A stretch of 64,000 nt of DNA, taken from Marinobacter flavimaris (GTDB lineage Bacteria; Pseudomonadota; Gammaproteobacteria; Pseudomonadales; Oleiphilaceae). Position numbers and translations under genes: made by a program. Numbering within the stretch: the first letter of the stretch is position 1; each line of letters starts with the position of its first letter. Shown here one piece after another: positions 1 through 8,461 of the stretch. Under the pieces are notes generated by a model that saw only the letters and a list, made by a program, of their open reading frames with translations, made no database searches and was not told where the DNA came from. Location of the stretch: positions 1 to 64,000 of the forward strand of contig NZ_PSSW01000013.1 in the NCBI RefSeq assembly GCF_002933295.1, given 5' to 3'.

Positions 1-336
1 CCTCTCGGCTTTGCATGAGTCTTTTCCTTTCAGGTTTCGTCACCTTCAAGAAAAGGCCATGCGGGTCGGGAGGACAATCTATCCTGACAATTTACGGACT
101 TTTAGCACTGTTGCTGACACAGGAAACTCTAATCAGCGGTGCAACTGAAACAGGGATGTTTACAAAGCCTCAAACGGGAACTTTGTGACTCGGATCTGAT
201 GTTCGCTTTGCGACCGATTGCCCTATCTGGAGGAAGAAACCCACTTCTTGAGTCATACTTAAAGGCCCCCGCCCTGAATAGGGGTTGTACGGCCTCCCGT
301 CACCCTCTATCAACCAACCTCACGAGAGGCAATGGT
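1..336. other. Non-coding left edge
   Basis: No convincing gene is visible here. An open frame runs into the downstream cupin-like gene from about 139, but its first 66 codons read through the repeat at 175-216 and have no ribosome binding site, so I treat it as read-through. The stretch contains repeat copy R1. Confidence 0.5.
175..216 (+). repeat. Dispersed repeat, copy R1
   Basis: This copy holds the core TGTTCGCTTTGCGACC preceded by CGGGAACTTTGTGACTCGG. The same roughly 40-base block recurs almost unchanged at 7701-7741, with one base inserted. Shorter or more diverged copies lie at 944, 1602, 2535 and 11360. All copies are on the same strand and between genes. Confidence 0.8.
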
Positions 337-789
337 ATGACTCACTTCAACCTATTACTCCCAATCACCCTGACGATGCTCGTTCTTGTGCCCACCGTCG
401 CTGCACAAGATCAAGACGCACAGCCGCTTCTCTACCAGACAGGCGACCCCACCGAATGGCCTCCCGAGCTGGACGCAGTCATCGCCGCGCCGGAAAATCA
501 CACAGTGCTCCTGGAAAACGAGCGAGTGCGCGTGTTCGAAGTTACCCTCGCCCCCGGTGAACTGGAGAACCTGCACCATCACCGTTGGCCCAGCGTTCTT
601 CACATCACGGAGGCAGGTCACTTCATTGACCGCAACGCGGACGGCGAAGTCATCTTCGACTCCCGGGAGATGAGCGGGCCGCTAACGTTGCCGCTGACGA
701 TGTGGAAGGATCCGGAGGCTCCTCATTCCGTCGAGAACCTGAGTACTACGCAGAGGCTCAGGCTCCTCCGGGTCGAATTGAAGCAGTAG
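337..789 (+). CDS. Secreted cupin-like protein
   Basis: This is a 150-residue protein with a clear signal peptide (hydrophobic residues about 5-22, then VAAQ). The mature part looks like a small cupin-type beta barrel. It contains a histidine cluster in LENLHHHRWPSV and a later EAPHSVENL, and both could bind a metal as cupins do, but no substrate can be assigned. I chose the ATG at 337 because GAGAGG lies 8 bases upstream and the signal peptide begins there; a longer in-frame reading from 139 would run through a repeat. No operon partner is present: the next gene is about 300 bases away across another repeat copy. The fold is inferred and the function is unknown. Confidence 0.65.
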   Translation: MTHFNLLLPITLTMLVLVPTVAAQDQDAQPLLYQTGDPTEWPPELDAVIAAPENHTVLLENERVRVFEVTLAPGELENLHHHRWPSVLHITEAGHFIDRNADGEVIFDSREMSGPLTLPLTMWKDPEAPHSVENLSTTQRLRLLRVELKQ

Positions 790-1085
790 GGGGCGCTAAT
801 TCGGCAGGCCGGGGTTCTGGCGGCGCTCTCTCAGAGCTTCGCCACCAAGCCGTCTGACCAGTCGCTTAGGCGCCGTTTCGGCCGTAAGCCGCCACTGAGC
901 GCCCTAATCAGGGAGCTCTTAAGCTTATGCGTTTGAATTAAAACCTGAATGTTTGCTTTGCGACCGCCGGTTACGAATAAATAGCGGTCAATTATTTGCG
1001 CACCGCAACGAAAAGCAATTCGTTTTATCCTTCCAGAAAATATGGAAAATAGAAATATCGATCCTGGACCAACAGAGCGAACAGC
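790..1085. other. Non-coding spacer with hairpin and repeat
   Basis: A hairpin at 819-843 has arms GGCG/CGCC and GCTCT/AGAGC around a CTC loop. It has no T-run, so it is a poor terminator. The GC-rich part (790-930) is followed by repeat R2 and then an AT-rich stretch that may hold the promoter of the next gene. No gene is visible. Confidence 0.5.
944..966 (+). repeat. Dispersed repeat, copy R2
   Basis: The sequence CCTGAATGTTTGCTTTGCGACC matches the repeat core with one changed base. It is on the same strand as the other copies and lies between the cupin-like and DUF3592 genes. Confidence 0.7.
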
Positions 1086-1571
1086 GTGGAATACCTCGTT
1101 TCGATGTGGGAGCTGGCTAGAGCCGGTGATAAGCAAGGTGTCGTATTTTTCATCGCCCTTTACTGCTTTTTGATAATGAGTCTTTCACTCATAGGCCAGT
1201 TGAGAATGCGACAGTGGCCTTCAGTCAGAGGCAAATTGCTGGATGGCGGCACCCGTACCTTCGGCGGGAGCGATCGATATGACGCTGACACTCGATATGT
1301 TGTTAGCGCGCTCTATGAATATGAGGTCGATGGCAAAAGGTATCGGGGCAAACGTGTCTCACCTTGGATCTTCGTCACCAATCGAAACGCTAGGGGTATT
1401 CTCGATCATCAGTTCAAAAGTGTGGATCGGCACGGGGGCTTGGTTAAGATTTTCTATAACCCGAACAACCCGAAGAAAAGCACACTGTTAAAGCCCGGTA
1501 AATTCGGACTTTGCGTATCTTTCGCAATTTGGATAGGCCCGCTGCTAGCCTACGGGGCGTCTTATCATTAA
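1086..1571 (+). CDS. DUF3592 membrane protein
   Basis: This 161-residue protein has one hydrophobic segment near the N-terminus (about residues 19-36), a soluble middle part and a second hydrophobic segment at the C-terminus (about 146-158). The middle has the pattern of the DUF3592 family: an alternating beta stretch with YEYEVDGKRYRGKRVSP, then a KIFYNPNNPKKSTLL segment near the end, where family members usually have a YDPxNPxxS-like motif. The function of DUF3592 is unknown. The start is GTG at 1086; an in-frame ATG at 1104 is an alternative and would shorten it by six residues. Both flanks hold copies of the dispersed repeat, as for its neighbours. Confidence 0.7.
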   Translation: MEYLVSMWELARAGDKQGVVFFIALYCFLIMSLSLIGQLRMRQWPSVRGKLLDGGTRTFGGSDRYDADTRYVVSALYEYEVDGKRYRGKRVSPWIFVTNRNARGILDHQFKSVDRHGGLVKIFYNPNNPKKSTLLKPGKFGLCVSFAIWIGPLLAYGASYH

Positions 1572-1601
1572 ACCTCGCCGATGATGCCGGCAGCTGAAAC
1601 T

Positions 1602-1627
1602 GAGATCTGAACGTCCGCTTTGCGACC
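1602..1627 (+). repeat. Dispersed repeat, copy R3
   Basis: GATCTGAACGTCCGCTTTGCG followed by ACC matches the repeat core with small changes. It lies about 30 bases after the stop codon of the DUF3592 gene. Confidence 0.75.
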
Positions 1628-1700
1628 AAATTTTAGACGGCAACAAGGCGTTGCGGTTTAATGCAAATTCAAACAAATACTTAGTTGGCTGTTCCTATCT

Positions 1701-2453
1701 ATGAAAGTCGTTACCTGGAACTGTAATGGAGCACTGAGGCAGAAGCTTGCAGAGGCAGATGGCTTGCAAGCAGATATCTTGGTCGTCCAAGAGTGCGAAG
1801 ATCCTGCGCGATCGACCCCTGCTTATAGGGATTGGGCAGGTCAGTACCTGTGGGTAGGTGAGTCGAAGAATCGCGGTATCGGCATTTTTCCTCGAAAGGA
1901 TCATCGAGTTGAAAAGTTAGAGTGGAACGGCAGCTTTTCTTTACCTGGGTTGTTCAGCAGTAGTGAAACACTGAACTGGAACACAGAAGACCTCAGGCTT
2001 TTTCTCCCTTTCACCATCAACGGATATTTCACTGTGCTGGCCGTATGGACGAAAGGGCGCAACGAAGAAGCATTTGGTTACATGGGGCAATTCTGGAAGT
2101 ATCTACAGATCCATCGAGAAGATCTAAGCGGACCAAAGACAGTCATTCTCGGAGATTTTAATAGCAATGTGCGCTGGGATAAGCCTGACCGTTGGTGGAA
2201 TCACTCGGACGTAGTTGCTGAGCTTAGTGAGATGGGGTTCAAAAGCCAATATCACCGAGTCTTCGAGGAAGAGCAGGGAAAGGAAACTAGCCCAACATTT
2301 TTCTTGCAGCGGAACCTACAAAAGGCCTACCACATTGATTACGTTTTTACTTCGTTAGATCTCACGGAAGACTGTGCTTTGCAGATCGGCCAGCACGACG
2401 ACTGGATTTCAATAAGTGACCACGTGCCATTGACGTTGAGCATCAACAGTTAA
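1701..2453 (+). CDS. Endonuclease/exonuclease/phosphatase family protein
   Basis: This 250-residue protein is a full-length single EEP domain, the fold of exonuclease III, DNase I and inositol phosphatases. Visible family motifs in order are VTWNCNGAL at residues 4-12 (metal-binding Asn), VVQECED at about 28-34 (metal-binding Glu), ILGDFNSNV at about 150-158 (catalytic Asp and Asn), HIDYVF at about 212-217, and SDHVPL at about 239-244 (catalytic Asp-His). All key residues are present, so it should be an active Mg-dependent hydrolase of DNA or a phosphoester; the substrate cannot be told. There is no signal peptide, so it is probably cytoplasmic. It stands alone between two repeat copies. Confidence 0.88.
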   Translation: MKVVTWNCNGALRQKLAEADGLQADILVVQECEDPARSTPAYRDWAGQYLWVGESKNRGIGIFPRKDHRVEKLEWNGSFSLPGLFSSSETLNWNTEDLRLFLPFTINGYFTVLAVWTKGRNEEAFGYMGQFWKYLQIHREDLSGPKTVILGDFNSNVRWDKPDRWWNHSDVVAELSEMGFKSQYHRVFEEEQGKETSPTFFLQRNLQKAYHIDYVFTSLDLTEDCALQIGQHDDWISISDHVPLTLSINS

Positions 2454-2534
2454 CGGTCTGCTGCCTGCACAGCCACCGATGTTCCGCCGCTTCGCGTCTA
2501 CGAACCGGCGCGGGAGCCCTGCGTTAACTACAAA

Positions 2535-2556
2535 TTTGAATGGTCACTTTGCGACC
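2535..2556 (+). repeat. Dispersed repeat, copy R4
   Basis: TTTGAATGGTCACTTTGCGACC is a diverged copy of the core. Like R5 it is followed by CTAAACAAAAGCGRACATT about 20 bases later, so R4 and R5 share a longer composite layout. Confidence 0.65.
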
Positions 2557-2623
2557 AAGGCTACTCAAGGACCTCAGCTAAACAAAAGCGAACATTAGTA
2601 AGCCTTTTTAAAGATTCACGAAA

Positions 2624-2645
2624 TTAGAAAGCGGACCTTTTTGCC
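2624..2645 (+). repeat. 22-base repeat left of the LVIVD gene
   Basis: This element reads TTAGAAAGCGGACC then TTTTTGCC. It recurs at 5023-5044 with two mismatches and in the same orientation, so the two copies bracket the LVIVD gene. Confidence 0.6.
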
Positions 2646-2981
2646 GCGCGCCTTTGGCCCCTTTCACACATGCTCTGCTCAATGATTTTCTGACTGGAGG
2701 CGTTAGTACCAGTTGAAGAAAAAACAAAGTAGGGGAGGTTATACATAAAGAAAGCCAATTTCCGGCTGACCCGATACTTACGATAAAAACGTCAGAATAT
2801 TTTACATTTCATTCATTCTCCCAAATTTTCGGTTGGTCTAAGTCTCTATAGTAATGCCGTTATTTTTACATGGCATACAGATGGCTTGTTTTTTTGGTTG
2901 GTTAAAAAAGCCACGCAACTCAGGTCCGAGGGAATTATGCAGTCGTCGCGACAACCATAAACAAAAGAGCAAGGGACTGGC

Positions 2982-4904
2982 ATGATGAAACAATTCAGCG
3001 CGTTCAAGCTAACGTTCGTACTCATTTCAAGCCTTATGGCGTTCTCGGCTATAGCGGCACCACCACCGGTGGTTACCGACGATCCCGACGACGAATCTCA
3101 ACACAAACTAAATCTTTTGGACGAGTTCGTCCTACCCGACCCGAGCGCTCCGCTCATCGAACACGATGCCGCGGTAGCCGGTATTGTCAGCGATGCGCCA
3201 TTCGCCAAGGTCACCAAAAACCTGGCGCCTGCCGGCCGCGGTGAACGAATTTCTGCCAACTCTACAACCGACGTCTGGGCGCTGGGTAACTATGCCTACA
3301 CCGGTACATTCAACGACCCTTGCGGAGGCGACCCGGAAGCAGGTATCTGGATATGGGACGTCCACAACAAAAACAAGCCGGAATTTGTCGGCATCATCCA
3401 GTCACCGGTCGGTAGTCGCACCAACGACGTCCGGGTGGCGACATTAAGTTCGGGCGATATCCTGGTGCATTCGAACGAATCTTGTGCCGGCGGTCCTGGC
3501 GGGTATGAGATCTATAACGTTGACGACCCATCAAACCCTGTCTATCTGGCGTCAGTTCGAATTGATGACCCGAACCCCCTAACGCCACTTATCTTTGGGC
3601 CCATCACCGACGTTGGTGTACACAATCTTTGGCTCTTCAGCCAGGGCGCACAAGATTACGTGGGTGTAACGACCGAAACTGCATATGGCAACTTCCACAT
3701 ATACGACATTACTGATCCAGCCAACCCCGTGCTGGTGTCTTTCTGGGGTGCAGAAGAGATCTTCGACCCGGGCGTCGTCGCCAGCGCAGATTTTGGTCGA
3801 AACCTGGACGCAGCGCTCTGGCTTTTGGACGGATTCGGTGCATCTGCGAATCGATTCCTGCACGACGTCACCATTACAACCGACGGCACCAGAGCTTACC
3901 TTGCCAATTGGGATGCGGGCCTGGTTCTGCTGGATATCAGCGATCCCACTAATCCGCAGCTTGTTTCGGTAGCTCTGGATCCAGCCAATGGCTCACTCGA
4001 TGGCGAAGTCAACAGCCATTCAGTCTGGCCTAGTGCGGACGGCACGATCGTAGTCGAAGGTGAAGAGGACTTCAGCGCCTGGGAGGCCACGGTCGCCCCC
4101 GGCAATGTAACGTTCGGCGACGGCAACCCCATTCCGGGGGTGATGGCGGCAACCTCTACGGGCGATGCATTCGAAGCAAACCAGACTGGAAACGCCGGTT
4201 TCATAACGGCATCCAGTGTGGAAGTCACCAGCGGGCCATTGACCGGCTTGGTTTTCGGGGCCAATGAATTCAGCAGCAACAACTTCCCGCTTGGTGCAGG
4301 CTCCTACACAGGCAACTTCGTATGGATCGGGCGAGCCTGTAACGGCGATCCGGTTCTCAACCCGCTCGGATCAGATGATATCGCTGTCGTTCGCCGAGGT
4401 GCCTGCTCCTTTGCGGAGAAATCCGTGAACGCGTCTAACGGAGGTGCTGGTGCTATCGTCGTGACCAATAATAATTCGAACTCTACACCGTGGAGCGGAA
4501 TTCGTATCTGGAACTATTCGGATCCAGCCAATCCCATACTGGCCTCGATTTTCGACACAGAATGTTCGGCTTCGACCGCGCCTGGCGGGAATTGCGATGC
4601 CCGAGGTACCTACTCAAGCCATAATGTCTTAGTTGAGACCAGTGGAAATCGGGTCAAAGCTTATATTTCCTGGTATTCCGATGGTGTCGTGGTTGTGGAT
4701 GTTACCAATCCGTATGCTCCCGTTGAAATTGCCCGCTATCATCGCGCCGGCGCCGAGTTCGAAGCTGAAAACGGCGGCATCCAGGATATTTGGGGAATTT
4801 ACAAGGTTCCGAATGAGCCATGGATTTATGCGTCTGACCGTAACGGTGGTCTCTATATACTTAAAGAGTACGGTTCAGGTTCTGCCATAAACGGTAAAAA
4901 TTAA
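2982..4904 (+). CDS. Secreted LVIVD-repeat beta-propeller protein with PA domain
   Basis: This is a 640-residue exported protein. A signal peptide covers about residues 1-26 (ending AIAA). The body is built from LVIVD-type propeller blades with the recurring pattern D(I/V)(T/S)(D/N)P..P; examples are IYNVDDPSNPVYLAS, IYDITDPANPVLVS, LLDISDPTNPQLVS, IWNYSDPANPILAS and VVDVTNPYAPVEIA. A protease-associated (PA) domain is inserted between blades at about residues 390-505, recognisable by IAVVRRGACSFAEKSVNA and GAGAIVVTNN. No catalytic protease motif is visible, so PA probably serves in binding. Both ATG codons at 2982 and 2985 are usable; AAGGGA lies just upstream. A strong terminator follows, and the gene appears monocistronic. 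The role is unknown, probably periplasmic or extracellular. Confidence 0.85.
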   Translation: MMKQFSAFKLTFVLISSLMAFSAIAAPPPVVTDDPDDESQHKLNLLDEFVLPDPSAPLIEHDAAVAGIVSDAPFAKVTKNLAPAGRGERISANSTTDVWALGNYAYTGTFNDPCGGDPEAGIWIWDVHNKNKPEFVGIIQSPVGSRTNDVRVATLSSGDILVHSNESCAGGPGGYEIYNVDDPSNPVYLASVRIDDPNPLTPLIFGPITDVGVHNLWLFSQGAQDYVGVTTETAYGNFHIYDITDPANPVLVSFWGAEEIFDPGVVASADFGRNLDAALWLLDGFGASANRFLHDVTITTDGTRAYLANWDAGLVLLDISDPTNPQLVSVALDPANGSLDGEVNSHSVWPSADGTIVVEGEEDFSAWEATVAPGNVTFGDGNPIPGVMAATSTGDAFEANQTGNAGFITASSVEVTSGPLTGLVFGANEFSSNNFPLGAGSYTGNFVWIGRACNGDPVLNPLGSDDIAVVRRGACSFAEKSVNASNGGAGAIVVTNNNSNSTPWSGIRIWNYSDPANPILASIFDTECSASTAPGGNCDARGTYSSHNVLVETSGNRVKAYISWYSDGVVVVDVTNPYAPVEIARYHRAGAEFEAENGGIQDIWGIYKVPNEPWIYASDRNGGLYILKEYGSGSAINGKN

Positions 4905-4930
4905 CGGAAAGAATGCATTTTTATGACGGA

Positions 4931-4953
4931 GGCGGTGCTTGGCACCGCCTTTT
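4931..4953 (+). terminator. Rho-independent terminator of the LVIVD gene
   Basis: A 7-bp stem GGCGGTG/CACCGCC with loop CTTGG is followed directly by TTTT. It starts 26 bases after the stop codon. Confidence 0.85.
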
Positions 4954-5022
4954 ATGCATCATTTAACGTACGTGCTTTGATACCGAGGCGCTAACCCTGC
5001 ACCGTGCAAGATACCCCTTACA

Positions 5023-5044
5023 TTGGAAAGCGGTCCTTTTTGCC
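5023..5044 (+). repeat. 22-base repeat right of the LVIVD gene
   Basis: This is the second copy of the element at 2624-2645 (TTGGAAAGCGGTCC then TTTTTGCC). It lies in the otherwise empty 4954-5247 stretch, in which I see no gene. Confidence 0.6.
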
Positions 5045-5247
5045 CCGACCACATGAGCCAGTGAATGGAGTCTGAACCAGGGTAGGAAGATAAAGGTATT
5101 TAGGTCGATGTTCTGGAAGATTAGCAAGGCATAAAACTCTATGCCTACTTTCACGCAGAAAAGCCCGAGCTGGAACTTGAGGATTGGCGGGGCGTGAATG
5201 CCGTGCGAAAAGATGCATGATGAATTGGTTGTTTCATGGGTAGTCGA

Positions 5248-5279
5248 AAAGCCCCGGGAATTGGTCTTCACGGGGCTTT
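5248..5279 (-). terminator. Terminator of the methyltransferase gene
   Basis: Arms AAAGCCCCG/CGGGGCTTT (9 bp, 14-base loop) lie 11 bases beyond the methyltransferase stop. Read on the minus strand the stem is followed by a short T-run. It could also stop transcription from the left. Confidence 0.75.
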
Positions 5280-5289
5280 AACGCTCTTC

Positions 5290-6363
5290 TCAGTGACGCG
5301 CCTCCAGAACGATATTGAAGGGTGTTTCCGTCGCCCGGCGCACCGTCTGAAAACCGCCCGCTTTGATTACTTCTGTCAGCTTGCGCTCGCCAGCCTGGGC
5401 ACCCAAAGCAAGGCCCGTCTTTTGCGCCAGTGATGTTGGAACGCAGATCGTGGTTGATGCGGCATAGAACAAACGTCCGACCGGGTTGAAATTTTCAGTC
5501 AGCTCGTCTCCTGCCATAGGCTCAACCACCATCCAGGTGCCATCAGGCTTGAGTTTTTGGGCAATGTGAGCAGCCGTGCCCACTGGATCTCCCATGTCAT
5601 GAAGGGCATCGAAGCAGGTAATTAAATCAAAATCACCCTCCCCGAAATCGTCGGCCGTCGCCTGTTCAAACCTTACCCGGTCGGGGTCCAGGCCGTGCTC
5701 ATCACGATGCTCATTCGCCGCATCTATGGAGCTGCCGTGGAAGTCGTACCCGATGAATGTTGAGTTCGGAAACGCCGCTGCCATCAGTAGGGTGGAATGG
5801 CCATGGCCGCAGCCTATGTCCGCCACTTTTGCGCCTTTTTCAAGTTTCTCGACTACGCCGCTCAAAGCTGGCAGCCAGTTCTGTATAAGGTTGTGGTTAT
5901 ACCCGGGCCGAAAGAACTTGGCGACCGCACAGAACATGCATTGGGCCTGATCGCCCCACGCAACGCCTTCGCCGGTACGAAACCCTTCGCTGACCTTGGC
6001 CTCGTTTTCTAAGGTGGTGAAGGCGTTTTCGAAGCCGCCAATCATATACACCGGACTGTCTTCGTCGGCGAATACCATGGCTTGCTCCGGTGGCAAGCGA
6101 AAGCGTTTGGTTGTCCGGTCGTAGTCCAGATAGTTAGAGGCCGCATGGTGGGAAAGCCATTCGCGCAGATAGCGCTCGGAATAGCCGGTTCGTTCGGCCA
6201 GCTCGGTCGAGGTGGCAGGCCCGCCACTCTGCAACTCCCGATAGAGCCCCAGCCGATCACCAATTTTGACCAGCGCTGCACTGTAGGCACCGCCAAGGTC
6301 GCCAAGTACCTGCCCGACAAAGGCGTTGAGTTTGTTTTCGTCAAAAACCTGGATCGCTTCCAT
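5290..6363 (-). CDS. SAM-dependent methyltransferase with N-terminal winged helix
   Basis: This 357-residue protein has an N-terminal helix-turn-helix-like part (about residues 25-100, including TSTELAERTGYSERYLREWL) and a class I methyltransferase core. The SAM-binding motif I is VADIGCGHGHST at about 184-195, an acidic residue follows in FIGYDFHG, and FDLITCFDALHDMGDP supplies the motif IV/post-I region. This layout is that of the Rv2258c-like group of methyltransferases, whose substrate is mostly unknown. It is probably cytoplasmic. GGGAGAA lies just upstream of the ATG. It lies 120 bases downstream of an AraC-type regulator on the same strand, which may control it; that link is inferred from position only. 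Confidence 0.85.
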   Translation of the reverse strand: MEAIQVFDENKLNAFVGQVLGDLGGAYSAALVKIGDRLGLYRELQSGGPATSTELAERTGYSERYLREWLSHHAASNYLDYDRTTKRFRLPPEQAMVFADEDSPVYMIGGFENAFTTLENEAKVSEGFRTGEGVAWGDQAQCMFCAVAKFFRPGYNHNLIQNWLPALSGVVEKLEKGAKVADIGCGHGHSTLLMAAAFPNSTFIGYDFHGSSIDAANEHRDEHGLDPDRVRFEQATADDFGEGDFDLITCFDALHDMGDPVGTAAHIAQKLKPDGTWMVVEPMAGDELTENFNPVGRLFYAASTTICVPTSLAQKTGLALGAQAGERKLTEVIKAGGFQTVRRATETPFNIVLEARH

Positions 6364-6483
6364 GATCGTTCTCCCAGAATTTCAGAGGTTTAAGGTTGCT
6401 TTACTGGTGCGCAACCGACGTACCCAGTTTGCTAGGATCGCCCATGGGGCAGAATGATCGTTTGTCCGACCTTTATGACTGAA

Positions 6484-7515
6484 TTACCGGATTTGTTGAG
6501 CGGATCGCTGATGGCGCCAGGCTGCGGGAGATTGACCCAGGGTGCGTTTGAAGGAGCGGCTGAAGGCTTCCTCTGATTCATAACCCACTTCGTGGGCAAT
6601 GGTGGCCATTTTCGCGTTGCTCTCCATCAAAAGGTTGGATGCCACCTGCATTCGCCAGCATCTGAGATATTGCATCGGGGGCTGACCGACCAGTTCAACA
6701 AACCGGTCCTGCAGCGCCGAACGTGAGAGGCCAGCGTGGTCTGATAGTTTTGCAAGGGTCCAGGCTTCCGCCGGCTGACTGTGCATCGCGCTCAGAGTTC
6801 GGCCCACATGTCGATCACGAAGTGCTGCGAGCCAACCGGTCTGACCTTGGGGCAGATTGCTGAGGTACAGGCTGATCAGGTCCACAAACATCATCTCGCT
6901 CATCCGCTCCAGGACAGCCTCGCTACCCGGCCGGCTACCGCGGGATTCGGGGTCGGCGAGCCTGGCGAGCTGTCCGGCCCAGTTGATATCTGACAACTCG
7001 TTGGCACGGGCAACGATGACTCGCGGTAAGGCGCGAAGTAGTGGGTTGAAGGGGCCGCGATCACAACCCAGAAAGCCGCAAAGTAGTCTGGCAACAGGCG
7101 GAGATGAGGTGGCTTCAGTTTGAGAAATAGCGGGCTGGAAACGTCTGTTGTCATTCAGACGAACCATGAACGGTAAATCGACCATCTGTTTCAGAGCGGC
7201 AATCAGTAAGGGTAGGTCGGGCTCGGAACGCAAGCCGGGCGCACTGGACATAACGTGAGGGTCGCCGTGGGGAAAGAGAATGACGTCCCCGGCGTTCAGC
7301 TCAAAAGGTGGTTCCCCTGTGATGCCCGCCCAACAGGTACCAGTCAGAATGACGTGGTATTCCATCAGGTGCTCGGAGGCAGGCAAGACAACGCTGGCAA
7401 TCAGTGCTGAGGCCGGCGCTTCAGTCACCCAGGCGCCACGACATTCAACATTGAAAAACACCGTCCCGCGAAGGCGAATGCTCCGAAGTAACCCGGAAAG
7501 CATATCCTCACTCAT
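6484..7515 (-). CDS. AraC-family regulator with cupin sensor domain
   Basis: This 343-residue protein is a transcription factor. The N-terminal half is the AraC-type cupin domain (PF12852-like), with MEYHVILTGTCWAGI and an ELNAGDVILFPHGDPHVM beta segment at about residues 60-105. The C-terminal 100 residues hold two helix-turn-helix motifs: WTLAKLSDHAGLSRSALQDRF and MATIAHEVGYESEEAFSRSF, followed by the LGQSPAAWR signature. The upstream frame is open to 7551, but GGAGGC lies just before the ATG at 7515, so I place the start there. Probable targets are its own promoter and the methyltransferase downstream. The inducer is unknown. Confidence 0.88.
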   Translation of the reverse strand: MSEDMLSGLLRSIRLRGTVFFNVECRGAWVTEAPASALIASVVLPASEHLMEYHVILTGTCWAGITGEPPFELNAGDVILFPHGDPHVMSSAPGLRSEPDLPLLIAALKQMVDLPFMVRLNDNRRFQPAISQTEATSSPPVARLLCGFLGCDRGPFNPLLRALPRVIVARANELSDINWAGQLARLADPESRGSRPGSEAVLERMSEMMFVDLISLYLSNLPQGQTGWLAALRDRHVGRTLSAMHSQPAEAWTLAKLSDHAGLSRSALQDRFVELVGQPPMQYLRCWRMQVASNLLMESNAKMATIAHEVGYESEEAFSRSFKRTLGQSPAAWRHQRSAQQIR

Positions 7516-7953
7516 AGTGGTTGCCTCCTTTACCACTCCATTCAACCACAACCGGCGTAGGAAAGCGCTTTAATAAAAAACCGTGATAGATTTATTGTCT
7601 GCCTATCGCAGAAAATCAGGAGGAAAGAATGCCTAGCGTAGATCCAACCCGAGACTTTCTTCGGACTCCCCTGGTATGCATGACACGCCCCCGCCTCATA
7701 CGGGAACTTTGTGACTCGGATCTGAATGTTCGCTTTGCGACCATCCGGCATCCCAGGCGGCACCTAAACAAAAGCGGACATTCAGAAACAATCGAATTGA
7801 CCAAAAAGCGGTATACGTCCGGTGATCCCATCTTGAGCCGCGCGCTGAAAAGGTCTTTCTGGTTTTCAATTACTGCACCGGGGTAAGTCCACGGACGTTT
7901 TAAAGCCGTCCTTGGAAACCGGGTAGAACCCAAGAGGTTGATTGGTTCAGAAG
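7516..7953. other. Non-coding spacer between AraC gene and merR
   Basis: No gene is convincing here; short open frames read through repeat R5. Besides R5, an imperfect inverted repeat CCACGGACG/CGTCCTTGG lies at about 7891-7917, just beyond the merR stop. It may be a weak merR terminator, but there is no T-run. Confidence 0.45.
7701..7783 (+). repeat. Dispersed repeat, copy R5, with inverted arm
   Basis: The left part (7701-7741) matches R1 over about 40 bases. The right part adds AAAGCGGACATTC at 7771-7783, which is the inverse of GAATGTTCGCTTT at 7724-7736 with one mismatch, so the copy can fold into a long hairpin. CTAAACAAAAGCGGACATT at 7764-7782 is also seen after R4. Confidence 0.8.
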
Positions 7954-8388
7954 CTAACCCTTTTGGCCTCTTGTCCCAATACCTCCCTCATGTAACGAAG
8001 CAATGAGCGGGCACGCGATGCTGTCCGGCTGTGCGTGGCATTGACTGACCATATCGCTCAGAGCCATCTCAATTTTGACCAGCCTTTCGATCTTTTCACG
8101 CACATCCTTCAGCTTGTGCTCGGCGAGCGCACTGGCTTCCTCACAGTGGGTGCCATCTTCCAGCCGTAGGAGGTCGCTTATCTCATCGAGACTGAAACCC
8201 AGGTGCTGCGCCGTTTTCACAAAGGTCAACCGATCAATATCGGCGAAACCGTAGCGTCGAATGCCACCCGGAGGCCGCTTGGGTTCCGATAACAGACCAC
8301 GCCGCTGGTAATAGCGGATCGTCTCTACATTTACGTTGGCCGCCCTGGCCAAGCCGCCAATAGTCATTGAATTGGCTTTAACCGACAT
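7954..8388 (-). CDS. merR: Mercury-responsive regulator MerR
   Basis: MerR binds the mer operator as a dimer, represses transcription without Hg(II), and untwists the promoter to activate it when Hg(II) is bound. At 144 residues it has the same length as the Tn501 protein. The N-terminal helix-turn-helix is TIGGLARAANVNVETIRYYQ (residues 9-28). The three Hg(II)-binding cysteines fall exactly at Cys82 (GTHCEEA), Cys117 (SQCHA) and Cys126 (IACPLI). It is transcribed away from merT, and the shared operator lies between them. The start ATG is only 6 bases from the -35 box of the merT promoter, as expected for autoregulation. Confidence 0.97.
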   Translation of the reverse strand: MSVKANSMTIGGLARAANVNVETIRYYQRRGLLSEPKRPPGGIRRYGFADIDRLTFVKTAQHLGFSLDEISDLLRLEDGTHCEEASALAEHKLKDVREKIERLVKIEMALSDMVSQCHAQPDSIACPLIASLHEGGIGTRGQKG

Positions 8389-8393
8389 GCTGC

Positions 8394-8424
8394 TTGACTC
8401 CGTAGTTGACTACGGAAGTAACCT
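8394..8424 (+). promoter_or_regulatory. merT promoter with MerR operator
   Basis: The -35 box TTGACT (8394-8399) and -10 box TAACCT (8419-8424) are separated by 19 bases, the overlong spacing typical of MerR-controlled promoters. The MerR dyad CCGTAG-TTGA-CTACGG (8400-8415) fills the spacer. The layout matches the Tn501 promoter closely. Confidence 0.93.
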
Positions 8425-8461
8425 TATCTCATCAAGTCCATGGGCAACAGGTGTAAACGTC

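Larger units (their letters stand above)
2454..2981. other. 528-base non-coding spacer
   Basis: No gene is visible. The left part (2535-2645) is a composite of repeat pieces: R4 at 2535, CTAAACAAAAGCGAACATT at 2578-2596, and a 22-base element at 2624-2645 that recurs at 5023. The right part (2700-2960) is AT-rich and presumably holds the promoter of the LVIVD gene, but I could not pick a clear -35/-10 pair. Confidence 0.5.

Noticed and set aside
139..336. Longer start for the first gene
   Set aside because: The extra 66 residues read through repeat R1 and lack a ribosome binding site; the signal peptide begins at 337.
789..2560. Integron attC sites between the first three genes
   Set aside because: The cassette-like layout is suggestive, but I found no pairs of RYYYAAC/GTTRRRY core sites with the usual spacing and no integron integrase. 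The repeat core is different.
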